The notes beneath the pieces were generated by a model. That model was not told the DNA's origin and did no database searches. It worked only from the letters and a program-made list of their open reading frames with translations. From Notospermus geniculatus (taxonomy: Eukaryota > Nemertea > Pilidiophora > Heteronemertea > Lineidae): a stretch of 64,000 bases of DNA. The translations under genes and the position numbers were made by a program. The stretch spans positions 439,746-503,745 of the forward strand of contig NMRB01000167.1 of NCBI GenBank assembly GCA_002633025.1, read 5' to 3'. The first letter of the stretch is position 1. Each line of letters begins with the position of its first letter. Shown piece by piece: positions 1-10,384 of this stretch.

Positions 1-17
1 TGTTTGATTCCTTTATG
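1..17 (-). mobile_element. End of a GTTTGATTCCTTTA-terminus element
   Basis: The window opens with the same terminal sequence (TGTTTGATTCCTTTATG) that closes the elements at 22112-23089 and 57481-57975. Only the terminus is inside the window, so the rest of the element would lie upstream. Confidence 0.5.
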
Positions 18-282
18 CTCACACCTATTAATCACCGTTATCAAAGAACATCACACGGGAATGAATGATTGAAAACTATCGAGCTTGACTTCAATGAAAT
101 TTTTGCACCTCCTTTAAGAGAGTCGCTTTTCTCTGTGAAATGACACGCGACACGTTCATGTAACGGGCGCTCTTTAAGATTGGTATTATATAAAAACATA
201 TGAAAAGGTCTTTAAATAGGATTAACCCTGATACTAAAGAAAAGCGGGTCGCCCACTGTAGGCCTATTTGGCACAGCGTTAC
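18..282. other. No recognised feature
   Basis: I see no reading frame with family resemblance, no RNA gene and no inverted repeat in this stretch. Confidence 0.5.
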
Positions 283-648
283 TAAAGGTGCTTACAGGTC
301 GACATTGCGTCTTGAAGCAACTCGACGGATTCGTCGCAGATGAAAAAAACACAACGCGCAGTTCGACATTTCAGCGATTGAGAGGAACTCGGAGCAACTG
401 GCAGTTACCTCGAACAGTAGGCGCAGGTCGACGGATCTGAGTGGAACTGGAGACAAGTCGCTGAAAAGTAGAACTCGAAGCAACTCGTGGCAACTATAGC
501 GAATCCGGCAGTTGCTCGGAGACGCACAAGCACGCTCAGGTCGACAAAATCGGCAACTGCATGATCAGTCACTCCGAGTTGCTTCCATCGCCGGAAAGCT
601 TGTTGCCGCGAGTTGCTTCAAGACGCAATGTCGACCTAAGCACCTTTA
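283..648. mobile_element. MITE with 40-bp terminal inverted repeats
   Basis: The ends TAAAGGTGCTTA and TAAGCACCTTTA open about 40-bp inverted arms (283-325 and 609-648) with matching GACATTGCGTCTTGAAGC sequence. The interior has no transposase-like frame, so this is a non-autonomous element. The next MITE (649-797) begins directly at the TTA that ends this one, suggesting insertion at its border. Confidence 0.75.
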
Positions 649-797
649 AGCGGGTGATCCACTGTCGCGATTTTGGCTTGAGACCAGGTTGCGTTCCCTT
701 GCGCTTACCTTATATGGCAATCGGAAGTCCTTATAAGGAAACCGCAAGGAAACGCAACCCCGTGTCAAGCCAAAATCGCGACAGTGGATTACCCGAA
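649..797. mobile_element. MITE family A (AGCGGGTGATCC ends), copy 1
   Basis: A 149-bp near-perfect hairpin. The left arm GGGTGATCCACTGTCGCG is mirrored at 770-794, and both arms continue through GATTTTGGCTTGA. The same family occurs at 6756-6903, 33155-33249 (truncated) and 39298-39446. A TTA target duplication is visible in the copy at 39298; here only the left TTA is intact. A 3-bp TWA duplication is typical of PIF/Harbinger elements, so that superfamily is an inference. Confidence 0.85.
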
Positions 798-799
798 CA

Positions 800-903
800 C
801 GCGGAATGCGGATAGCGGAACGCGGAAGCGGAAAATGCAATGCATTTCGCATACAATATATCGCTTCCGCCGGGGATTCCGCGTCCCTATACCGCATTCC
901 GGA
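800..903. mobile_element. Small hairpin MITE
   Basis: Imperfect inverted arms CGGAATGCGGATAGCGGAA (left) and its complement ending CCGCATTCCG (right) bracket a GCATTT-rich loop. It sits between family A copy 1 and the TTAA elements that follow. There is no coding capacity. Confidence 0.6.
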
Positions 904-920
904 TGTCTGGTAAACGCAGC

Positions 921-1088
921 TTAAAGGGTGGCGCACACGAGCGACTATTTTGACCGATTTGTCGGCCGATTTGGCTTCCGACCGCCAAAGCGACAAGATT
1001 TGGCGCTTCTGATTGGCTGATGTCTAGTCGCACCACCAGTCTCGTCGGCGGTCGCCCAGATTTAGTCGCTCGTGTGCGCCGCCCTTAA
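921..1088. mobile_element. TTAA-flanked MITE (AGGGTGGCGCACACGAG ends)
   Basis: Arms AGGGTGGCGCACACGAGCGA and its complement (1061-1084) are bordered on both sides by TTAA (921-924, 1085-1088). A TTAA duplication is the signature of piggyBac-type transposition; the superfamily assignment is inferred. The right TTAA is shared with the following element. Confidence 0.8.
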
Positions 1089-1336
1089 AGGGCTCCGCAC
1101 ACTAGCGACTAAAATGGGGGCGACTACCGATGCGACTATTACGTCGCCTGCGATATTTACCTTTGAGATGGATCAGTGATGTTTTCCACCACATCACTGA
1201 TCTTCCAAGGAGGCATTTGTCGCAATTGAGTCAGCAAAAATTGTAAAAACTGAAAATATATTAGTCGCTTCGGTGGTCGCAAGGCCGGTCGCCTAGAAAA
1301 TCGCTCGAAAAATCGCTGGTGTGCGGAGCCCTTTAG
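1085..1336. mobile_element. TTAA-flanked MITE (AGGGCTCCGCACAC ends)
   Basis: The left arm AGGGCTCCGCACAC is mirrored at 1319-1331. The left flank is TTAA; the right flank has decayed to TTTA. An internal hairpin GATCAGTGATG/CATCACTGATC lies at 1171-1202. The element abuts the previous one with a shared TTAA, either a head-on tandem or one element inserted at the edge of another. Confidence 0.75.
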
Positions 1337-2100
1337 GCGCACACCGCACGCTTCTATGGCTGTGCCATTTCAAATAAAGGCTGTGCCAAATACATGTATG
1401 GCTGAACACTATATATTGCTCTGTGTGCGCCGATCTTTTGGGTGTAGACAGGCAAAACACGTCGCAGGGGCAAATAAACTACATACATTGTAACTATGCA
1501 AGTAAAGGCGATTGAGAGACTACACCAAGGCTCTCTCAGCTCAACCGCGAAATCGGATAAATTTTCGTTACCTGTTTCGCAACTGAATTGAAAAACAAAT
1601 GTGTCGCGTTGATCTCCCAAACGAAATCAAAAAATCTCCAAATGGTTGCATTACGCAAACTAGCTTCTGAATACAAAGAGAAAATAATGCATTCGTGTTG
1701 ATTGGATTATTTGGAGACTGCCTGATGAAAACGAAATTCTTTCTGGATTCGAATGCTTTTCTTATATCACCTCGGTTGATATCAACAGAACGTGAACCGC
1801 AATCAATTTTTAATCAAGGGACATTCTGATTTATTGGTCGTCTCTGCTGAACGCTAAAGAACGATGGTTTGCCAAAGTTTGACTTGGTTCATTCCATTCG
1901 GTTCTGCAGGCAGTCGTTTTGCCATTAGCAATGCAAATAGGAGAGCAGCGGGTTGCTTTCGTCGTATGATCGTCAGTATCAGATGGAGTATAAACCAAGC
2001 AAACCTCAAATTAAATTATCAGAACACCCAGAGCTTAATGACTGGTATATCGGGTGGCCAAAAAACTGGACTAAATTCAAATTCCAGTAATTTCATTAGT
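1337..2100. other. No recognised gene; degenerate MITE end
   Basis: GGCGCACACCGCAC at 1337 and GTGTGCGCCGATC near 1422 look like a decayed third member of the neighbouring GCGCACAC family. The remainder, including a 123-codon frame at 1864-2235, shows no family resemblance. Confidence 0.4.
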
Positions 2101-2103
2101 TTT

Positions 2104-2270
2104 CAGAGCTCTTCAGTGAAATTTTGTACAGTTGACAAATGGCTGTCATCTATTATTACCATCAATTTCATCAGTGAGTCTACATGCACTGGTTTTGCCA
2201 CAGTGAAACACTTTAGAACATTTGTCAAAAAATGATATGCCGAGAAAAATGAATTTCAGACTTCCGAATT
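2104..2270. repeat. Direct repeat, left copy
   Basis: About 140-165 bases starting CTCTTCAGTGAAATTTTG are repeated at 2407-2547 with small differences. The left copy ends exactly at a single N (2271), so the repeat may be an allelic overlap left by assembly rather than a true duplication. Confidence 0.75.
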
Positions 2271-2324
2271 NTTCTGTAGAAACCAAGGGCAGCTACAATC
2301 AAGCGCACGCATGGACATTTCAGG

Positions 2325-2410
2325 CCAGTTGAGAGTATACAGAGTGACACAGCCAGGGATTGAACCCGCAACCTTCCGATCACGAGTCCAACACTCTAAC
2401 CATTGTGCTC
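2325..2410 (-). mobile_element. tRNA-derived SINE head
   Basis: On the minus strand there is an A-box-like TGGTTAGAGTG, an anticodon-loop-like ACTCGTGATC and an intact B box GGTTCAATCCC with normal tRNA spacing. It lacks a clean acceptor stem and has a non-tRNA body (2272-2324) on the 3' side, so a SINE or tRNA pseudogene fits better than a functional tRNA. It lies between the direct repeats at 2104 and 2407. Confidence 0.7.
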
Positions 2411-2547
2411 TTCAGTGAAATTTTGTACAGTTGACAAATGGCTGTCATCTATGATTACCATAAATTTCATCAGTCTACATGCACTGGTTTTGCCACAGTG
2501 AAACAATTTAGAACGTTTGTCAAAAAATGATTTCAGACTTCCGAATT
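2407..2547. repeat. Direct repeat, right copy
   Basis: Second copy of the 2104-2270 segment, starting at the upstream edge of the SINE head and continuing into unique sequence. Confidence 0.75.
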
Positions 2548-2564
2548 TCAAACAATCGGAGCAT

Positions 2565-3290
2565 ATTTATTTACACTGTATTTATTTATTTACATGTATT
2601 TATTTATTTATTATAAATTCGTGCGTTAATTCTTCATTAAAACATACATATACATGTAGATGAAACATGCCATAAAACATTTTACAGCTATCACAGATTT
2701 TGATACAACATACATCTAAAACATTTGGCATTGGATATCACAGATTACATTTGCAAAGAAAAACCCACATGGAGAAGACGGTAGGCCGAAGCCTTTAAAA
2801 TTGTCCCTCCCAAAGAGTCTGAGTAGCTCCACACTGCCACTACCGCAGACCACTATGACAAGAATCTGCGTTGGTCTGCAATCGTGGCAGCGACAGAAGC
2901 TAACCAGACTACACATACTCCTAAAATCAACTTCTCAAAGCTTAACCTTATAAAACGCATACAATTTGTTCTTAAAACAAGATAAAGACTGTGTCGCTCT
3001 TCTGTCATAAGGAAGATCATTCCAGCACCAAACCGTGCGCAAGAAGAATGACGCCGCGAACGATTCGGTGCGGAACCTAGCGCACTGTAACAGCAGGGGA
3101 TCACCTCTTCGGGTATGGTGCACAAGATAAGGCGACACATCAAAATCATGAGTTCTATAAAAACACTGATGCATAAAACACAAGTCGGCAATTTCTCTAC
3201 GAAAAGTTAAAGGTACATTGTAAAAGATTAAAAACTTGGAGCCTCTCTATATATGGCCATAACCTTGGCAACTGCCACAATAGGTCATAG
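2565..3290 (-). pseudogene. 5'-truncated LINE, reverse-transcriptase C-terminus and 3' tail
   Basis: Reading the minus strand from about 3220 to 2935 gives RREIADLCFMHQCFY, then FRTESFAASFF, RTVWCWNDLP and a lysine-rich FKNKLYAFYKVKL before a stop. This follows the familiar LSYRREIADL...FRTETFKSSFF...WNSLP...SFK ending of non-LTR retrotransposon reverse transcriptases (CR1/L2/Jockey-like). The catalytic RT core is absent and a stop sits just before RREIADL, so the copy is dead. About 270 bases of 3' UTR follow, and the copy ends in an AATAAAT-repeat tail near 2570-2620, as in a normal 5'-truncated insertion. Clade assignment is uncertain. Confidence 0.75.
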
Positions 3291-3299
3291 CTATTATGA

Positions 3300-3820
3300 C
3301 AAAAAAATCAAACATATACATGTATATTACAAATGCTGATGAATTGGAATTAACATGGTGAAAAAAACCACTATAATATTAACTAATGAAATTTGCAGTA
3401 ATTTATATCAAGAGTATGTAAGTACCAAGAATGTACAACTTAGTATAAATCAAGCATTAAAGGGTGGGCATTAAGTTACTTTTTCTGATAATAGAGGGCG
3501 CACGGTAATTATAGGCCTTCTAATTAAGTAACCAATGTTTAGATTTAACGGTTGTTGACTGAATTGCATTATTCAGAATATCATCAATATTCTTATGTAA
3601 AGTTACAGACATATTACTGGCATACGAAAAGTTTTTGATTTTGGTTAAACCATGGATTTGTTGTGTAGGTCAGAGTGGTCAACCCTGAGATCAAGTACAA
3701 TATCAATTTGTCGAAAATATGGTCCATCAAAACTGTTCTGTAGCTCGGTTATTTCTGAGTGCATATAACTATGGGAGGTCGCATTTTGTTCGTAATGACC
3801 TTCTCTACACATTAATCCAG
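3300..3820. other. No recognised feature
   Basis: AT-rich sequence without a supported gene, RNA or inverted repeat. Confidence 0.5.
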
Positions 3821-3828
3821 CACAAATT

Positions 3829-4121
3829 TACGGTGGCCCAAACATGCCATGTATATATTTTTGTCCACATTAAAATATTCTGAACATTATTGTATTTTTT
3901 CTCGAATTTCCACCCGGGTGGAAAGTATTTCCACCCGGGTGGAAAGTATTTTCACTTATATACTTTCTTCCCGGGTGAAAATACTTTCCACCCGGGTGAA
4001 AATACTTTCCACCCGGGTGGAAATACTTTCTACCCGGGTGGAAATTCGAGAAAAAATACATTAATGTTCAGAATATTTTAATGTGGACAAAAATATATAC
4101 ATGGCATGTTTGGGCCACCGT
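3829..4121. mobile_element. CCCGGG foldback element, copy 1
   Basis: Terminal arms TACGGTGGCCCAAACATGCC (left) and its complement (right) are 75-80 bp and nearly perfect. They enclose about six CCACCCGGGTGG-type palindromic cores. Spacers read AAAGTATTT on the left half and AAATACTTT on the right, so the whole element is one nested hairpin. It is flanked by CAAATT on both sides (6-bp duplication, or 7 with one shared base). The apparent FHPGGKY repeat peptides in several frames are by-products of the palindromes. The second copy is at 34356-34861. Confidence 0.9.
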
Positions 4122-4403
4122 ACAAATTACATCCCTTCGGTTATAGGATCACCACTCCAGAGGTAAATTAGTAAACTCACTTTTTGGCACATTTTCGGAG
4201 TTGTACATTCTTGGTACTTATATATTCTTGGTAATATGTAGAAAAGTGTACAAACTTTCATTGAAGAGCCTTCCGAACTCGTGACGTTATTGGAATACTG
4301 ATTTGTCAGTTACTGGCACGTGACCGCTCGCTCATTGTTTTGGATAATCGCACGACGTCGTAACTCAAGTCAGGTCGACTGCGACTGGAATGATTCGTCG
4401 TGG

Positions 4404-4433
4404 CGCAAAAGTTCAACATGTTGAACTTTTGCG
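4404..4433. repeat. Perfect 30-bp palindrome
   Basis: CGCAAAAGTTCAACA followed by its exact complement, with no loop. It lies in a region rich in GCGACTG and AGTTGAAC inverted motifs, probably the centre of a decayed MITE (about 4310-4530). A related palindrome AAGTTGAACCTGTTCAACTT is at 4614-4633. Confidence 0.85.
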
Positions 4434-4667
4434 ATCTGTGATCTTTTTGGTCGGCGACTGATCCCGTTCGTCGCAAGTGAGCCGCAACTGCAGTCATGTC
4501 GCACCATATCGGCGACTGATTTGTTCCACGCTGTCCTGCCTCAGACGCAAAGTGATCCAGAAAAGTCAGCCTGCGCCTGTTCTGTGCTATCGCAAGGCCG
4601 AGCTGACATCCGCAAGTTGAACCTGTTCAACTTCTGTGTCATCCCGACGGGCATAATCCATCCATTC

Positions 4668-4830
4668 GCAGGTGACCTGAACACGGTTACGATTCCCTGC
4701 GCGAGTGATGCTGCTTGTTCCACGATGATCGTACACATTTTCGTTTTTGTGACCTGACCGTGCTTGCGACACTTGATGCCGACTGTTCCGTCGTAGCGCA
4801 GGCAATCGCAGTGTGACCTGACATCCGCAT
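4668..4830. repeat. Duplicated 165-bp segment, copy 1
   Basis: Begins GCAGGTGACCTGAACACGG and ends GTGTGACCTGACATC. A copy at 4940-5107 differs by about 10 changes. There is no coding constraint: the frames differ between copies. Confidence 0.85.
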
Positions 4831-4939
4831 TAGTTAACCAATCAGTGACGAGCGTTTTCATACCCTGCATGGGCGCCGCCATCTTGAAAAAGTCACATGA
4901 TCACAAGTCACATGATTGCCAGAACTTTGCGATGCTGTA

Positions 4940-5107
4940 GTCGCAGGTGACCTGAACACGGTTACGATTCCCTGCTGCGCGCAGATGCTGCCTGTTCCAC
5001 GACGATCGTACACATTTTTCGTTTTTGTGACCGGACCGTGCTTGCGACACCTGATGCCGACTGTTCCGTCGTAGCACAGGCAATCGCAGTGTGACCTGAC
5101 ATCAGCA
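4940..5107. repeat. Duplicated 165-bp segment, copy 2
   Basis: Direct copy of 4668-4830, about 110 bases downstream of it, with small indels such as CTGCTGCGCGCAG in place of CTGCGCGAG. Confidence 0.85.
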
Positions 5108-5159
5108 TGATAAGGGTAGTACGAAAGCAGAGTCGGTACAGTAAACCAAGCCATCAACA

Positions 5160-6510
5160 TGGTTTATTTCCATCCGATCCGATTGTGCTGATCATACGCT
5201 ATCCGCTATCCCGTTTATATTGTTATTGATGGTACATGTGCGATTGCAGAATCGAATGAAAGATACACCAAGCATTACGTCTGGAAGCGAAATTATGAAG
5301 TTAAGCTTAGTCTCGCGCAGCCAGCCGTTTGCCGCAGTACTGCTACACAAACGTCTGGCACATAACTCCGTTATTGCTGTGATACAGTGCATTGTGGGTA
5401 CTGCTGTAGCAGGTCACGTGACATAAAATAATTATTGGATTTCACCTCACAGCCTTCCAAAATGTCTGAATCTGGCAATGAATAGATTGGTGAAGTGATC
5501 TGAGACAGCGTCCACTTTTTGGGGTTGAATTTCAGGCTGAAAAGTGAGCAGGAATTCTGTGTCCGTATTGTTGACGAGGTCGGGAAACACAACTGACATT
5601 ATATGGTCGTCGCCATGATGAGATCACATGATCAATTCTCTTGCCCAATCAGCAGCTGGATTCTGATTTTCAAATCGGAGGAATCGGCGGATGGGAATGA
5701 ATGACTAGCTCTGTCCCTGAATAGCCAATCAGCATCCAGACCAGGATCTTGGTCTGCTCGTAACAGAAAAAGTGACATTTTGACCCAGATGCTTACCGGA
5801 ATCCCCAGATTCGAAACAGTGGCTTGGTGACCGAGACTAAGTTAAGCTTGACCCCGACACGATAGATTTGCCAAATCTCCATTTAGTCTGAAAGATTTTG
5901 TTAAGGACCCCGCATTAGATTCCCGTAGAGCCAGACCATTCCCGAGTCCATCTTCTGAATACGACAGACACGACTTGCATGCCCAAAAACCAATTTTACC
6001 GATTGGTTAGACATACTTTCCAGTATATCCTGTGTTGTCTGTTACAGCGGGCAGTTGATTCTCGTTTATTCCATGAGCGGTCATTTTCTCTAACGATCCT
6101 GACACCGACATTGCGCACTAAGGCCAATCAGTGATCTTGAACAGCATGCAGATTACCACCGATCGTGGGGACACATTCTCACAGTTAAATCACCTCCCAG
6201 TGGGTACTCGGGGGGAACAGGTGCCATAGATTTTCATTAGTGATTCAGATTTGGCACGACTTCGAAAATGATGACGAGGTTTTTACTTTTTTGCGATTGA
6301 CGATAATCGGTTCTCGTGGGGTTTCCCCGAGTGGAAGTCGTTATCCCGACGTTCGAAGTGGTGGTCTCTGATCATGAAAACCTTGCGACTGATTCATCAA
6401 CCGAATTTATCAACCGAAAATGTTTTAACATCCACAGAAAATAGTGAAAATAGAGTACATGAAGGTTTACAATGCTCGGTATATATTCCTGTTCTCACGG
6501 AGTCGGTTCG
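5160..6510. other. No recognised feature
   Basis: Short frames only, none resembling a known family. No convincing inverted repeat or RNA gene seen. Confidence 0.45.
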
Positions 6511-6755
6511 ATAAGGTTTCGCAAATCTGACGAACGACGGAGTACGAAATACGAAATTCAACTTCATTTCCAGAACCAGATGCATTTTTGGAGATTGTTG
6601 GTACCGCAAATGTCCCTTCTGCCAGTGCGTCTTTTAGCATGTAATGTAAGACCGAGAGAGTTGTGGTGCACGTTGAATTTTTAAAATTCCACTTGGTATT
6701 TACGAAGCGGAAACGAAAGATAAATTTCAAAGTTTAATATAGACCGTAACTCTAT

Positions 6756-6903
6756 ATCGGGTGATCCACTCTCGCGATTTTGGCTTGAGACGCGGTTGCG
6801 TTCCCTTGCGGTTACCTTATAAGGACTTCCGATTGCCATATAAGGCGATCGCAAGGGACCGCAACCCCGTCTCAAGCCCAAATCGCGACAGTGGATTCGC
6901 CGC
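6756..6903. mobile_element. MITE family A, copy 2, nested in family B
   Basis: The hairpin ends (CGGGTGATCCACT, AGTGGATTCGCCG) match family A. Uninterrupted family B copies read CTCTATCGGTCTAACG at this point, so the insertion lies between CTCTA and TCGG, with short TA-type flanking repeats. Confidence 0.85.
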
Positions 6904-7040
6904 TTATCGGTCTAACGTCATGCGCTAAAAAACGCTCTTGCAGCAGGCGGTATTTGTCACGGTACCAACCATCTCCTGAAATGTAGATTACATCATGGAA
7001 ATGAAGTCCAATTTCGTATTTCGTACTCGTGTTTCGTCAG

Positions 7041-7187
7041 AGCCAAGATACAGAAAAGCACAAAATTGACACACAAAATGATAATAAGCAAGAAGTCAAT
7101 CTCCAGAATTCGTGAATTTTGGAGAGATTGTTCGTGAATTCGTGAATTCTGGAGATTGACTTCTTGCTTATTATCGTGTTTCGTCAG
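7041..7187. mobile_element. Hairpin insertion with 39-bp perfect arms
   Basis: Arms at 7080-7118 and 7137-7175 are perfect 39-bp complements around an 18-base loop. The insertion splits the right end of family B, and the 13-base host string CGTGTTTCGTCAG is present on both sides (7028-7040 and 7175-7187). This is either a target duplication or a template-switch product. Confidence 0.75.
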
Positions 7188-7202
7188 ATTTGCGAAACCT
7201 CA

Positions 7203-7766
7203 ATATTGAAATAGGCGATCGCTCAAAGTATGTGGATTTCGGTGTTCATCCTGTCATTTTTCGCTCACATAATGTCTTTCGAATTGAATGTTTTATACTG
7301 CTGTCAAGAACTGCTTTTAAATTGACAAGCTAACAGGAAAAGTCCATGGTTATTTAATTCGATTTGACCGTGTCACTTAATGATGGCGGCACTGTTGTCA
7401 CATCCTTTCATTTCAAGTCAGCAGTACGCTAGACGCCAATTGATTAGTTTTATGACGACTTGATAAAAAATTCCTAAAAAGTCCACATGTAGTATTCGCT
7501 TCCGTGAGTCTTGTGTCGGCGTTCGACGCCTGCCGCACGCAAATATAAAACAGGTTGCGAATGGGCAGCGCACTACTGTATACGGCCTTTTTTCAGTGAG
7601 CTCTGCGAACTCAATGGTATAGAATGCTATACCCTTGTCAAAGAAAAAATCAAATCGTGCACCGTGGTGGGACCGGGCACCAGTCGAAGACGCACTAGGC
7701 CCATTGTTGAATCGGCCAATCAACTTTGCGAATCCGTTTGCGCATGCCCGAAGCAGACGACGCCGG
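7203..7766. other. No recognised feature
   Basis: Two overlapping arginine-rich frames (7418-7825 minus, 7511-7792 plus) have no family resemblance. I do not call a gene. Confidence 0.4.
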
Positions 7767-8140
7767 CAGCCGACGGGCGAACTTCCGATTGACCGTGCAC
7801 TCGCTTCGAGACTCAAATGTAACAAAATTTGACAAAATTAACCGCCCATCGATGGGTAGAATGTTCAAGAGACTGTTTTACATCCAACTTGAGCATTGGC
7901 ATGAACTGTAAACCTGCAGTTCAATCAAATTCGACGGGCGAACACACGTAGGCCTAGCCCGAAATTGAATTTTTCCAAGGAAACACCATTACGCGCATCG
8001 AGACTTCGAGACACAAATGTAACAAATTTCGACCAAATAAACCCACCAGCCGTGGGTAGAATGTTGTAGAGGAAATTTAGAATCCATCCTGAGCACTGGT
8101 ACATGTATGAACTATCCACCGGCAGTTTGTGAAAAATCGA
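7767..8140. repeat. Diverged tandem duplication (~170-bp unit)
   Basis: GACGGGCGAAC...TTCGAGACTCAAATGTAACAAAA (7767-7932) is followed by a diverged second unit (7933-8140) with the same order of motifs, including GGGTAGAATGTT and GAGCAYTGG. The second unit has TGGTACATGTATGAAC where the first has TGGCATGAAC. Confidence 0.65.
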
Positions 8141-8317
8141 TGGGTAAACACAGAAAACCAGCCCGAATTCCAGGCACTTTTGGTTGTCATGGAAGATGAC
8201 AGGTTGTTGGCACTTTTCCGACCAGCTCCGCCACGCCCGCGTTTTCCATCCTCCACAATGTCCTCGGCCAACACACCATTCTTCATCAAATACCGTGTTA
8301 ATTTTTAAGCCCCACCA

Positions 8318-8579
8318 GTGCCCATCCCTCTTCTCCCTCTTATTGTTCTCCACCCTCTAGAATTGCTCTCCCTCTGCGTCCCCAGACCCCCCTGCCCTGC
8401 CCCAACGGGGGGGGGTCCTGCCGAGCCCACCTCCACTCCATCAATGGAAAGGAGGCACCTTCAGCCCCCGGCTCCAGCCCCAGCCCCACCCACACCACAA
8501 CATGACCGCCAGTCCAGTTGTGTACTAGATGTCGAGAGTAGCCTACCGCCCGTCACCACAACAAACCAAACTAACTTCG
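8318..8579. other. C-rich low-complexity sequence before a gap
   Basis: Pyrimidine-rich on this strand, with a run of nine G inside a C-rich context; the proline-rich frame is a composition effect. It runs into the gap. Confidence 0.5.
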
Positions 8580-9013
8580 NNNNNNNNNNNNNNNNNNNNN
8601 NNNNNNNNNNNNNNNNNNNNNNNNNNNNNNNNNNNNNNNNNNNNNNNNNNNNNNNNNNNNNNNNNNNNNNNNNNNNNNNNNNNNNNNNNNNNNNNNNNNN
8701 NNNNNNNNNNNNNNNNNNNNNNNNNNNNNNNNNNNNNNNNNNNNNNNNNNNNNNNNNNNNNNNNNNNNNNNNNNNNNNNNNNNNNNNNNNNNNNNNNNNN
8801 NNNNNNNNNNNNNNNNNNNNNNNNNNNNNNNNNNNNNNNNNNNNNNNNNNNNNNNNNNNNNNNNNNNNNNNNNNNNNNNNNNNNNNNNNNNNNNNNNNNN
8901 NNNNNNNNNNNNNNNNNNNNNNNNNNNNNNNNNNNNNNNNNNNNNNNNNNNNNNNNNNNNNNNNNNNNNNNNNNNNNNNNNNNNNNNNNNNNNNNNNNNN
9001 NNNNNNNNNNNNN
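8580..9013. other. Assembly gap (434 N)
   Basis: Unsequenced. Reading frames drawn across it are meaningless. Confidence 0.99.
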
Positions 9014-9341
9014 ACCAAGACCCTTAATCCTGTGATAAACAATGCAGGGGCACATCAGGAAGACGGGGGCATTAGATTGTATCACGCCGGTTTTATATCT
9101 GCCAGTGTTTCTGTGCGTGAGTGTGTCCCCATTTATTGTTTGGAAAACGCTGGCAGATAGATCGACATGTTTCTTTGTGTGTCCCCTATTGTCAAGTCGC
9201 CGCTTATTCCGTCAGACAATAGGTGGGGAACACTCACAGATGGGGAACACTGGCAGATGTTACACCGGTACTAAAGGCCAGTCATGCTGTACTAGCTGCG
9301 TTGGTCCCCAAGCTTTTTGGTCCCGTTAGGCTGAGAATAGG

Positions 9342-9465
9342 GAGTTTTCGCAAAGCCCCCGAAACGGCAAGGCGAACGCCAATCCCATTGTTCGATGCCA
9401 CGAAGAGAGCACCGAACAAAAGGATAGACATTCGCGTTGGCGTTTCGGGGGCTTTGCGAAAACTC
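9342..9465. mobile_element. MITE family M (GAGTTTTCGCAAAGCCCCC ends), copy 1
   Basis: Arms GAGTTTTCGCAAAGCCCCCG and complement, about 124 bp in total. The interior has the conserved string GATGCCACGAAGAGAGCA. Copies are at 48238-48353 and 55224-55350. Confidence 0.85.
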
Positions 9466-9473
9466 GCTGATAC

Positions 9474-9585
9474 ATCGAGGCACACGCAACACGAACACGC
9501 ATACGAACAATGACTTCACAAAGGATTCATCCACATGAAACGTTTGTTCGCCTGCGTGTTCGTGTCGCGTGTGCCTCGGTGTGTT
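9474..9585. mobile_element. Adjacent hairpin MITE
   Basis: ATCGAGGCACACGC...CACGAACACGC is mirrored by GCGTGTTCGTG...GCGTGTGCCTCGGTG. It begins within ten bases of the end of family M copy 1. Confidence 0.75.
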
Positions 9586-10384
9586 CACAGCCTACGCGGT
9601 AAGAAATTTTACATAAATTCTTAGTTCAAGTTGATTATCCTGAAGACATTTTAATAAGATAACCTGTGACAAAGTGATGTCCCAAAAGGTATCATCTCTT
9701 CATGAGGTTTACATCGAGGGACTTTCTTCTTGGTATCACATTACCATGTGACGCAGATGAATGCAAAATCCAGCACAGTGTGAACAATAGCTTTTGACAC
9801 GATCTCCACTTTCTTGATCAGATTCCCAAAGGCCAGGCAACTACAATTGAACCTCACATCGAAAAGTAAATACGTTTTTCGGTTTTCCCGATTTTCGGCG
9901 GAAGGCACAGGGGATCTGATACTTCCCGTGGGCGTTTCCTCTCAATCGTTGAAGATTTATAAAGAAACTCAGGTTGCCTCGTGGCGTTCCTCATTGTATT
10001 AAGAGAGTCGAGGCAAGTGAAAGAGTATGTTTTAAAGGACAAAGAGAAAACTGGCATTTAATGACTATTTACCTTGTAACAAAATTATATTCAGTTAAAG
10101 CACGACTGTGTGCATTAGGTTTTGTGTCTTGCGATGGCCGACGTACCTATGACCTTTACGCAACGGCTTTATATTCGTGCTGGAAAGACGGTTCAAATCT
10201 ATCTATTTCAATGGTCTAAGTTAGTTGCCAATTAGGCATTGAGATTGTTGCTACACATAAAAGAGTGAGTTGAAGCATTTTACCTTACATATGTACCTGA
10301 TGAAGTGTTAGTCACGCTATAACAGCACGTTGAACTTCTCAAGTGATGAAAGGTACTAGTATGGCGGCCATTTTTGTTTCGACA
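9586..10384. other. No recognised feature
   Basis: No supported gene, RNA or repeat. Frames here are short and unrelated to known proteins. Confidence 0.45.

Larger units (their letters stand above)
6512..7202. mobile_element. Foldback family B (GTGAGGTTTCGCAAATC ends), copy 1, with two insertions
   Basis: Long-arm inverted-repeat element. The left end AGGTTTCGCAAATCTGACGA is mirrored at 7181-7201, and the inner arms carry TTCATTTCCA and GTACCAACCATCTCC. Other copies: 23587-23999, 32150-32544, 33029-33154, 38240-38596, 39172 onward and 54611-54910. This copy is interrupted by MITE A (6756-6903) and by a hairpin insertion (7041-7187). Flanks in better copies fit a TA duplication. It is non-autonomous. 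Confidence 0.85.

Noticed and set aside
2325-2410. Functional tRNA gene
   Set aside because: A and B boxes are good but there is no matching acceptor stem and the body continues as SINE-like sequence.
3890-4060. CRISPR-like array in the regular CCCGGG units
   Set aside because: Spacers are near identical and inverted about the centre, and the genome is animal.
3849-4081. FHPGGKY repeat proteins in several frames
   Set aside because: They arise from the CCACCCGGGTGG palindromic array and read similarly on both strands.
8318-9160. 280-codon frame
   Set aside because: Mostly N; the coding part is low-complexity C-rich sequence.
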